Assembly: GCA_023014335.1 (NCBI GenBank)
Contig: JAECYW010000013.1
Span: 372,001-436,000, forward strand
DNA length: 64,000 nucleotides
Source of the DNA: Galerina marginata
Taxonomy: Eukaryota; Basidiomycota; Agaricomycetes; Agaricales; Galerinaceae
Direction of reading: 5' to 3'
The notes below the pieces were generated by a model. That model did not search any database. It worked only from the letters and a program-made list of their open reading frames with translations, and was not told where the DNA came from. How positions within the stretch are numbered: position 1 is the first letter of the stretch; each line of letters begins with the position of its first letter. The translations under genes and the position numbers were made by a program. Below are positions 20,399 through 30,396 of this stretch, piece after piece.

Positions 20399-23234
20399 AT
20401 GGCCGCACGACCACTTCAACCGTCTGAATATGAGATTCAACGAGAAGTTGAGGCTCTCAGGGACCTTAGGAGGCGTTCAACGACCCCAGGTGCTCTTACC
20501 ATTGATCCAGACTTACCGAATCAATCACCTCCTCCCTCTCCAAACACACCATATTGGGCACCCAAATCTCCCGTCCTTTCAACGACGGCCACAGATTTCA
20601 GCTCTGTAGACGGCCCTGGTGAAGCTAGTGCCTCTTCCGATCGAACTCGCATTGTGGGGAGTAGTCGCACAGCAGATGCCCCCAATAACCCATCCGATGA
20701 CCCTCTTCACCTCTTCTGGGTTCCAGCAGGTTTGCACCCAGAAATCGCACCAGCAGAGTTCCGGGCATTTCTGAAGGAACATGCAAGATCTCCCGCAGAC
20801 GGGTCCGACCTGTCTGCTGCTTCGGCATCACCTTCACTGAGTTCTTCCTCAAGCCTTAATCGCAAAAGGTCTATGCTCAGCAGACAGTATCGTCCAACAG
20901 AGAATGACGGAGTGGAAGAAGAAAACATTGTCCCACTGAAGAGAAACCGAAGTCTCTTATACCCTACCAATCCAGGACCTCAGCTGACCATCAACGACCT
21001 ACAAAGGTTAGAGGAATTGGCAGAGGAGGCCTCTGAGAGTGACGACCCGTCAAGGCTCCGGAACGTCCTCAGAAGGAGTCTAAGTCTGAATGTATCACCT
21101 TCTGGTATGTTAACAGGATTTCTTGTGAGGATTTTCATTTTTATAGGCAACGGTTCTTTTAGCTATCGATATGATGGATGATATGCCTGACATGGGAGAC
21201 GAAGCTGATGCCCCAATCATCGTTCCACCACCTGGGCAAATCTTACGTCGCGCCGCTAGAACGAAAATCCGTAAACCAGGCTTACCTGGGGATGGTGGTG
21301 GCCATCGGTTTGGAAGCTCGCGACGAGGTGCTGGGGCAAAAGTTCCACAAACTCCTACAGAATCCAGGACATCCAGCGATATATCGTCCAGTGACCATGG
21401 TGAATCCGAGTCTAGTACCACGATCTTGCGCCGACCCACAATCTCGGACGATGGGACTCAGAATGGCCCCAGACCCGATTCATACAGTGAAGAAACGTCT
21501 ATTTACGATGCCTATGCCAGGGATGAGGATGAAGAAATCCCATATGCACCGGTTATGGTTACCCCGCCTCCACCGCCTCAGGAGCCCATATCCCCGCCAG
21601 AGGAGGAAATTCAAATACCCATCGACTTGATATCTATCCAACCCGAATCACCTGCGTCAGTTATTCACCAACCTCAACCACAACGACTTCATGTACCTCC
21701 TGCCCAAGAACAAGGTTTGTCGAGGACCCCTTCACCTTCTGAACTTGTGGTCGACCGTCCTATACCCGTCCATGCTCCTCCCACGTTCACGCCTCCCACA
21801 CATAACGCACCGCCACAGACGCGAAAGGAAAAAGACAAGAAGGGTTTGTTCGGGAAATGGGGAAGTGATAAAGGTGGGAAGAAAGGCAATAAGGACAAGG
21901 ATCGCGAAAACCGGGACCGTGCCGCTTCTGAGAAAGAGAAAGACTCTAGCTTTTTTGGTTCACTCTTTGGAAAAAAGAAACAAGAGTCAGAGTATCACTC
22001 CACTATCGCTGGTGGAACCTCTGGCCGTGAGGCCGCCCAGGCCCTCCTTGGTGCATCAAAATCCTCGAAATCGTATGTTCCACCAACCTCACCTGGTCTA
22101 GCTCCTGGTGGAAATCCCTACGCGAGATATCCAATTCACGTTGAGAGGGCGATATACCGACTGAGCCACATCAAACTGGCCAATCCAAGACGACCGCTGT
22201 ACGAACAGGTTCTCATTAGCAACCTTATGTTTTGGTACCTTGGAGTTATAAATAAGGCTCAAACCCCTCCCACTCCGACGCAACCGACGGCAAACGGTAC
22301 GCCTAACTCTGGTGGACCTGACACCCAAGATCCCGAGCAAGAGGAGAAGGAGAAGGAGCAGAGGGAGAAAGAGCAGAGAGAAATAGAGCAGAGAGAAATC
22401 GCTGAAAAGGAAAGATTAGAAAAGGAGCAACGAGAACGAGAGTTGGAGCTTAAGAAAAAGGAATCTGGGAAGCGGGGATCACTCACAAAAACTCCTGTTG
22501 GTGGACCACCCGGTGGTCGTCGGGCAGAAATGCCGATTAAAGGCCCCCAATACGAAATGCAACATCGGGTCATGGAACAAGAATATGGAGGATACAACGG
22601 ACAGTCTCCTCGTAGTCCCACCTTACCCATTCCCATTCCCAATGGCGCCCCTCAACTGTACCCACGTCCCCACCAGCCCAGCGGATATCCAAACTCTCCC
22701 CCGAAGCTAGTGCAACCTCAGCCAAAGGGGCAACCGGAGCAATACTACTACCAACCTCCAATAGAGAACCCACACCATCGACCTGGATTACCCCCAGGAG
22801 CAATGCCACCTGCCGATCAGTCTCCTTGGATATCGCAGCCTGGGCCACCTCCACCTTCTCAGCATCGAAGTCCGTCTCCAAACCCTCCGCCTAATCCGAA
22901 TGCTCATCGTCGTTCGCGTTCTCCTCCATCACATAACCGACAACTCAATAACTTCCCCCTACAAAACCAGCCTATGCAACTGCAGAAACTTAACACTTCG
23001 GAAGAGAGCCTGGGAGATAAAAGTGGAGGTCATAGAGGCCCAAGCCGGTCTCTCTCAGCCACTGCTACCGCTTCTCCTGCACTCCCGGCAGTCAACGGCG
23101 GCATTCGTAAAGGGAACAGTGCTCATGCCGTCACCCCTTACGATAGGCGGCCCCGTACCAGTGAGGGGCGGTCTCCAAACGGGGAAGAAGAGGATGTCCC
23201 ATTAGCGGTTTGGCAACAGCAACGGCGAAGATGA
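20399..23234 (+). CDS. ZDS1: Zds1/Zds2-family regulator of PP2A and polarity
   Basis: Two exons (20399-21104, 21163-23234), phases consistent, 925 residues. The hallmark is the Zds C-terminal domain at about residues 557-600 (PIHVERAIYRLSHIKLANP, then LYEQVLISNLMFWYLGVI). N-terminal short conserved motifs include DPLHLFWVPAGLHPEIAPAEF, typical of the family. Everything else is low complexity: Pro-rich, Ser-rich, a Lys-rich stretch (GKWGSDKGGKKGNKDK) and a Glu/Arg/Gln helix (EKEQREKEQREIEQRE). Yeast Zds1/2 bind PP2A-Cdc55, keep it cytoplasmic and promote mitotic entry and Cdc14 release. Unlike yeast, the Zds domain here is internal, followed by about 325 disordered residues. Confidence 0.92.
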
Positions 23235-24024
23235 AATATATTATTACATCGCCCAACAGAATTGGCTGCTTTCTGAGGCCTGACATTCTTTTATGTTGAA
23301 TCCATTTTCATTTTGTAGCCTCTCCTCTACCTGAACAGTCATTGGCACGAATAGGAACTGTCACCTCCGACACCCATCCACCTAACCTCACTTGTAACAT
23401 TGCACTTCTCGTTCATCGTACTTTAACATTTACAATTCCCTTTAAAATTTTCTCTTTTCCTGCTTTGCTAACCATGATGCTTTACCTACAATGGACGGTA
23501 CAATTTATTACGGGTCGGTCTGCTGTTCTCAGTATCCCTGGGTATTGTTTACCCAAAAACGGATCTCATCATCAGTTCAAAGTTGATCACCTCACGCCTC
23601 CTCTCGCTGCTTAGCACTCTCACTTTCTCACACACTGGCAGCATTGATCACCCTTTCATTTAGAAACTCAACATAGCAAGCACACCTGATGCAACCTGAA
23701 TTTTGTGCTCACCATGCAATCTATTGGCATAGATGCAGGCCAGCTCTATGGTTATATTGCCAAACTTGGCAAGCGTTGATTCAGCTTTTCTCATATCATA
23801 AACTCCTCCTGCGGGATAAGCTCTTGGATGTGACCTATTGCTTTCCTGACCCGAGTAAATGTTGCGATCTTCTAAGAGCAAGCACAGACTGTCATGGGCT
23901 TGACGACAGGATTTCCGCGGTTCCTATGTAAATATACTTGCCAGTGCTGCCACCATTGGCACCACCACCTCTTTGCCTCTTTGCAAGATCCAAAATTTGC
24001 TAAAAACCGGGTGTACTTGGAACC
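23235..24024. other. Intergenic, no supported gene
   Basis: About 790 bp. The 5' exon(s) of the next gene, including a missing signal peptide, may lie here, but I found no join that keeps frame and gives a convincing leader. Confidence 0.5.
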
Positions 24025-26512
24025 ATGGAAGATCAACGACTCGCAGGACTCGAGTCTTTAGCCCCACTCTACTCGACAGGGAGACAACGGATTCCAAGGG
24101 ATGACTCCCTCCATGGTAAGCCTATGACCACAAGTTGTCAAACATATCGCACTTTACTTTATTTACTGTGTTATAGGTACTACTTCATTTCGCGGTTCTC
24201 CTAGTCCCCGTCAAGATACCTCACAGACCTCAAATACCCTCCTAAATTCTTTGGTCGCCCCGGCATTCGCGCAGAATGGACAAGACACGACACTACCCGA
24301 TACTCGTGCGTCCTTAGAACGCAATCCTGTCAGATAGCGACGTTAAATCACCCCAATTAGAACAGGTTCCTTCCCTGACCTCTACAAACAACTTCATTAA
24401 CTTTTGCTTAACTGTGCCAAACCTTCCTATCACAAATGGCAAACAAATCACGACAGGTTCGTGTAACCCCGCCCCGATGGGACATTTACCAAGCTCCAAA
24501 CAAATGCCTTCTACAAAATTTACTCAGCCGAGAAATGGCGACGTATTCGCAGAAAATACTGGGTTCACCGTCACAATTGCGACGACCAATCTAAACTCTG
24601 GCATATCGGTCAATCCACAAGAGAACTACATGAGCGCTCCACAGCAAGTTTCTAATGGAAACATTCTCGGCCACTACCATCTGGTGATAGAACAGCTATC
24701 TTCCTTCAGCCAAACGTCCGTGACAGATCCCAAGATTTTTACTTTATTTAAGGAAATCTTTACGCTTTCAACGGATGTCGCAGCTGGATTGCCAGCAGGT
24801 TCTTATCGAATGACAGTGACTGTGCATGCTGCAAATCACCAACCTGTCCTCGTACCTATGTCCCAGCATGGTACCCTAGGCGATGCAGTTTATGTGCGTA
24901 ACACATTTTTTCGTGAGCTGAAATCCGCTGAGGTACAAAGCTCAGTTTACAGTGACTGGAAAAGATACACGCGACCTCAGCCCCCTTTTGAATCCCTGGG
25001 AACGTAGCTTTGACCGCCTTTCAGCTAAAGTTGTATGGCCAAACTCCCCCTGGTCAAGAAAAAAACGGAGACTTCCGATCCTCAGACAGTCGACTGGGGA
25101 TGACCAAACCTCGCTTACGCTGAACCCGAGTGTTATTGCCCCAGATTTTGCAAAAGATGGTCAAGATAATCCTCAACCTGGTGGGCCGATCTTATCCCAC
25201 TTAATGCAGAGTATCAGTTAACCTTTTAGGAATCTCCAGGTCAAACCGCTTCCTTGACATCGACCAATAACTTTATAAATTATTGTGCCACTTTGTCGCC
25301 CATAGCTCTAACAAACGGTCAGCAGTTAACCACCGAATCTTGTAATCCAGCACCTATGGGCATTCTGCCTTCGTCTGATAATATGGTATGCATATTTTTG
25401 TGCCCGCCTGGACGAGAACACTCACCTCGCGGATGTAGCCATCAGTACGATTTACGCAACCGAGCTTTAATTCGACCCTTCCTGCAAATACCTTATTCGC
25501 GATTACTCTCGCCGTCAGCAATCTAGGTACTGCCCAATTCGCGAATTCTGCCACGAATTATCTTGCCGCTCCACAACAGCTAAACTCTGCCGGACAAATA
25601 CAAGGTTATGTCGCTATTATGATAGAGTCGATGTCCTCCATGGACCAAACAACTCCGACGAATCCACAGATCTTCGCGTTCGCCAAAAGTATCACAGTCC
25701 AAAATACTGTTGGAGGTGCATTGTCGACAAATGTTACCTCCGGCCTCCCGCCTGGTGTTTATCGTCTTTCTTCCCGTATCTCTACTGCCAACCATCAACC
25801 TGTTTTAACTCCGATATCGCAACATGGGTCTCTTGACGACATTGTTTATGTACTTTGCGCTCTTTCTTTTCTCCTTTTCTAGTGCTGACTTCTCTTTCTT
25901 GAATTCGAGTTTACTGTCGGACCGGCCGGTTCCCTGCCACCAAACGGAACTTCTGCCCCAATTGCATCCTCTGTCGGTACAACATCATCGTCTACCACGA
26001 GTAGCACTGCTGGGTCCATATTCCCAGTCCACACCTCTGAACCGTACGTGTATACTAGAATTTTGTCAGAAATCCCAGCTTAAATGAAATGTTTGTTTAG
26101 TTCTCGCAAAAATTCAAAAATCGCTATCGGACTCGGAGTAGGTGTTAGCCTGGGTGCCATTATAATTGTTGTGCTACTTTTTCTCCTCCGGAGGATTCGT
26201 AAAGCGCGGAATAGCAAACTGAAGACCGGTGTTGTTGACGAGGTGGTTGCAATGACACCTTTCACTGACGAACCACCAAGCAATTTGCCTTCGGTTTACC
26301 GGATCTCCGCGTATAACCCCACTGCACAGAAGTCGAAGAGTAATTCGGGTTCCCAGTCGAACTCTACTACTCGACTTATTCCAGATCCTCTGGGACTGGC
26401 AGGTCCTTCCAAACAGAGTAGACAAAGCCGAAGATCAGAAACACTTCGCCCTGCTTCTTCTGCGTCGTTGGCCCCGTCATATCATACAACGCTCGAAACG
26501 CCAGGTACTTGA
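24025..26512 (+). CDS. Receptor-like single-pass membrane protein with two tandem ectodomains
   Basis: Eight exons (24025-24115, 24177-24305, 24361-24893, 24946-25180, 25240-25385, 25439-25849, 25910-26043, 26101-26512), all phases consistent, 696 residues. Two homologous ~180-residue modules occupy about 80-256 and 335-519. Each begins LTSTNNFIN(F/Y)C, contains SCNPAPMG, a YxxAPQQ motif and NHQPVL, and ends VYFTV. Each is preceded by a similar linker (APAFAQNGQD and APDFAKDGQD). A Ser/Thr-rich stalk leads to one transmembrane helix at about 566-588 (IAIGLGVGVSLGAIIIVVLL), an RRIRK stop-transfer cluster and a ~105-residue Ser-rich tail. Single-module secreted proteins of this type are common in basidiomycetes, function unknown (I recall some carrying a misleading 'ribosomal protein s17' label). 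No signal peptide follows the chosen start, so an upstream exon may be missing. Confidence 0.85.
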
Positions 26513-26874
26513 ATCCGCGGGTATTTTTATTATCGGAAGGATCTTATACCCATAATTTACTTATTCACAATGATTTGTTTCGTCAAATAACCATGGCGAA
26601 TCTGTGGACACCATTTCAAAGAGCTTGTTATTTTTACCGTTCTTTCATTGGATGTCAGTTTGAATTGGCGATGAGCAGGATCGAAAGCTTAGCGCAAGAC
26701 CAAAACAGACGATATGGCTGCCATCTGTTTTTCACTGGGCGATCATGAGTTCACCAAGGGCGGATGTGCAACTCAATGCAAATGTATTTCAATTGTGGGG
26801 AAACAAAGCTAGGAGAGCTTCTGATATAGAACCACTTCACGAGAAGAGTACATTCATACCACCATCAAACGACG
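26513..26874. other. Intergenic (convergent gene ends)
   Basis: 360 bp between the ends of the membrane-protein gene and GTPase A. Nothing else seen. Confidence 0.6.
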
Positions 26875-27799
26875 CTACTGAACAACGCAGCTCGCTGGAG
26901 CTGTCGTCCTGCTTTTCAGTGCATGAAGAAATGCGCGTATGTCGATGCCTTCAACTTTAACCTTCTTACGACCTTTTGATGCTGACTGCGGTTCAACAAT
27001 GCGTTGGAGAAGGTCATCGATAATGGCCCACGCGGATTCTGAATTTTGCTCAAATCGAAGCACCTTCGCCCCCTTTGCGATCATGGTGCCCCAATGTACA
27101 CTCATCAATTCCTGTTCGCGGCTTACACCATTTTCCGGTTGAGGAGGGCCCCAATTGGTAGTCGCCAGAATGGTATTCTGGATGGCCGAGTCCCCGTATT
27201 TCCTGTGAAACCCCTCTATAATCCGGCGATTTGCAGCGCTGAATGTCTTGTTGGTGATGTCATGAACGTAGAGCACCCCACCAAATATCACTTTCTTGGG
27301 ATACCTTCAATAAATAAAAAATTGCAAGGTGTTCACAAATGAGAAAACCACGCGAGACTGACGATGTTTCCAACCATGTATCAATCCGTTTCAAAATTGG
27401 TTTGTCGCCCTCGGCCGGGCTATCGAAACCAGGGGTGTCAACAAGCACAAGACGATGCCCGTCGAGGTTATCGATAACAACTGGCAAAGGTTCGATAGTG
27501 CAGGGGCTCATTCCATGACTGACTATTAGCTTGACCTTGACCTTGTCCTTGACCTTGACCTTGTCCAAAGCTGCGTTAATGAACTACAGAAAACGAAACC
27601 CGTCAACGACAACGTTTTTGTCCAAGTCTAATGAAACTCACCGTGCTCTTCCCAGCACCAATCGGACCTATAACGCTGCAGTAAATGTAAAGGCAGTATG
27701 CTGGAAATAAGATTACTAGACGTACAGGATAACAATGTCGCTCTCTATTCCCTCCCATTCCTTTATTTTCCGAGATACACTTTGATTTTGGCGGGACAT
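26875..27799 (-). CDS. P-loop GTPase A (AIG1-like), CaaX tail
   Basis: Four exons (27799-27726, 27675-27642, 27583-27363, 27304-26875), phases consistent, 252 residues. G1 is GPIGAGKST, split by the family's intron after the Thr codon; G3 is DTPGFDS. The FGGVLYVHDI and ATTNWG segments match the sister genes. The region after G1 has been replaced by KVKVKDKVKVK, encoded by a hexanucleotide repeat. The upstream family signature DIVIP is DIVIL here. The protein lacks the long coiled coil of copies B and E and ends CVVQ, a CaaX prenylation box that predicts farnesylation and membrane attachment. Likely a membrane-associated GTP-binding protein; substrate and partners unknown. Confidence 0.85.
27534..27573 (-). 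repeat. Hexanucleotide coding microrepeat in GTPase A
   Basis: Repeated AAGGTC/AAGGAC units on the minus strand encode alternating Lys-Val/Asp directly after the P-loop exon, where sister genes carry a conserved LLEVG-type sequence. Confidence 0.85.
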
Positions 27800-28482
27800 T
27801 TTCTAGTTGAGGAGGGTGATGGGGGGTGGAAGGACGGAGTGCGTTGAATTGTAAACACATGAAGTGTATCCCTCACACGTTCCAATCTTGATCAGTTGCT
27901 TATTGAAGGTCGGATGGAGGGCTTGTATGCAATCACGTTTGATAGTTCCGAGTCGCGATCTTGTGTCGAGTGTCACGGAGAGCGCTATAGGGAATTGGTC
28001 ATCCAGCGTAATCTGCAGCAGGAAGGGCATGCCTCTAACATGCAACCTACACGCAAAGCACCTGTTCAAGTTGACGTGATGAGTGAAGTAGGGTAAAGTG
28101 TTCACCACGGGCCTTTCCTACGCGTTTCCACGCCTCTCTCCTACACCTCGTCTCGGCGCCTCCTCAGTGGCTGTCGTCTCCTTGGCGCTTAAACTTGTAT
28201 CCTGTTATTGGCAAAGCCATCTCTCCATTGCTGTCGATGTTCATGATTACGACAGTCGGACAAGCGGCATCACAGGTAACCTTCAAGTTGTGTTTCTCCG
28301 GCAACTCCCGGGATGGCCTGCCTTGTGCATAACCAGCTGCCAGCATGTTATCCACGTTTGCCCAACACCACGCGGATGAGGCATGGTTGTAAACGAGAAT
28401 CGAGGAGGAAAACGTTGAATAACTTGTGAATAGGAGCCGATGGGATGCAACTCCAGACCTCAACAACCAATCAACCAAACCA
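27800..28482. other. Divergent promoter region of GTPases A and B
   Basis: About 680 bp. Minus-strand frames at about 27803-28108 and 28164-28592 look protein-like in places but have no family signature and no joins I can defend. They may be a decayed gene fragment or leader sequence of GTPase A. Confidence 0.4.
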
Positions 28483-29766
28483 ATGTCCCGCTCATGGCAT
28501 ACAGTGCTGGGGAGGAAGCGGCCTATAAGACAGATCACAGCGAAAGTCAATGATAATATTTGGTTGGATGCAAGAGAAACGGACATTGTCATCCCGTACG
28601 TCGATGTAGTATTTATGCTTGCAAAACTTACAGTAATTTAGTGTCATGGGCCCAACTGGCGCTGGGAAGAGCACAGTGAGTCAAATCTCTCCTGTTACAA
28701 ACATTCTTACTTACTTATGGTGGTTCTTGGAGTTTATTAACGAAGCTGCTGACAAGCAGCTACTGGAAGTTGGTCAACGTATGACCTCTTGTACCACCCA
28801 ACCCTGTCCTGTTGTAATCGACCCGATTCCCGGGTTTCCGAACCTCGAAGGCCGCCGCTTGGTTCTGGTCGACACCCCTGGCTTCGACGATACCTACAAA
28901 GAAGACGTAGATATTCTAAAAAGCATCGCAAAGTGGCTGGAAAACTCGTGAGCGTGGCTTTATTCTTTTTTAGTTTTGTGAAGGATATCTCATTCTTGCG
29001 CGCAAGTTATCGCAAGAAAATGTTCCTCGGTGGTGTGCTCTACCTTCACGACATATCCATCAAGAAGTTTACTGGCACGGCCCGCCGGAATCTAGAGTTG
29101 TTCTCCCGGCTATGTGGTGAAGCATCCGTCAATAAGGTAGTTCTCGTAACCACGAACTGGGGGGTTTCTTCAGAACATGAAGCGAACCGTGAAAAGGAAC
29201 TGCAATCCTCTCACTGGAAGCCTTTGATGGGCAATGGGGCAAAAGTGCATAGATTCCTCAGGGATTGGAATTCCGCCTGGGATATTATCGACGTTTTTTT
29301 GGATCGTATCAACACACCTCGAAAAACACCTGTTCACGCGGCCCTCCAGATCCAGATGGAGTTGGTTGATCGTCACCTTATTATCCCAGAGACGCAGGCT
29401 GGTAAGGAGTTGCGCTACACCCTTAAGCAGATCCTTGAGATACAAAAGGAAGCTGCAGAATTAGAGGCGGTTTTGGCGAAAGGGGAGGATCCGTCAACGA
29501 AGGAGAAACTCGAGGAAGCTCAGAAAAATATGCGAAAACTCCAGGAGCAGATACAGGCACTTAAAATCCCTCTCCCGCGACGACTACGCAGACTATTTGG
29601 GTTTTTGGTGAGTTCTATGCAGGAGATATTACTGCATTGCTTAACGTCACTATCAGTAACAACTATGGAAACAGACACGGCTAACGAGCTCCACGGCCTG
29701 CATACTGTAGCTTCTTTCAAATCCCGGTATTACAATTATGTCTCCAACTTAATAACCGAGAGCTAG
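28483..29766 (+). CDS. P-loop GTPase B (AIG1-like) with C-terminal coiled coil
   Basis: Four exons (28483-28595, 28642-28675, 28733-28947, 29007-29766), phases consistent, 373 residues as drawn. Features in order: TDIVIP, G1 GPTGAGKST, DTPGFDD (G3), YRKKMFLGGVLYLHDIS, a VTTNWG segment where classical GTPases have N/TKxD, a SAWDIIDVFLDR helix, LIIPETQAGKELR, a heptad-rich coiled coil (residues about 260-305) and a basic amphipathic segment PLPRRLRRLFGFL. Immediately after that, GTGAGT and a CAG acceptor define a possible 50 bp intron. Splicing it would put TAA directly after FGFL and shorten the protein to about 313 residues. The start MSRSW was chosen by analogy with the other copies; Met at 28426 is an alternative. 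Confidence 0.86.
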
Positions 29767-30396
29767 TTGGGGTGATAATCATGGCCCATAAAAACGGCGA
29801 AGCCGAGTGGAGCGCTTCAAACCTGAGCCCCAGAAGCCGTAATAAAAATATACCATAAAGTGTGCTGCGGTCGAGGGAGGCCTTCAGCAAAATATAATAA
29901 ATTATAGAGGACATGAAGTAACCATGGGTTGAACTCGCTTGCGGGCGGGGAAAGGGATTATTGACAAGGGGTACTTATCACACACATGTGCCAAAACTGT
30001 GAGTTTAACCTCCGAGAGACTAGACGCGAATAGGCAAACGAAAGAGTTCACAATGATCACAGTACTTAGCTTAAGCGCTTAAGTACGACAACTCTGCTCA
30101 ATCTTAAGGGGAACAGGGGCAGTTTACATCGTGGCCGCATAACTACTGTTGCGCTCCGAGTCTGGCGCTCTGGTTTTGTTAATTTAGCGCCAGTGGAGAC
30201 GAAAGAGATGGCATTCTGTAAACGAACGAAGGCGGCGAATTTTGAACGAATACATGGGTTAGGAAGCCAAAATAAAGCCGAAATGGAGTATTATTACAAT
30301 AACCTTTGTTTTGTAGTCTACTTCCGCACCCGGCGACTCTCTTTGAATCCTCGACCCGCAATGCGCACAAGCCCAACGCGCGCCAATTATGAACCG
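29767..30396. other. Intergenic between GTPases B and C/D
   Basis: 630 bp between convergent gene ends. A plus-strand open frame overlaps (30193-30561) but is antisense to the end of the double GTPase and shows no family features. Confidence 0.55.
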
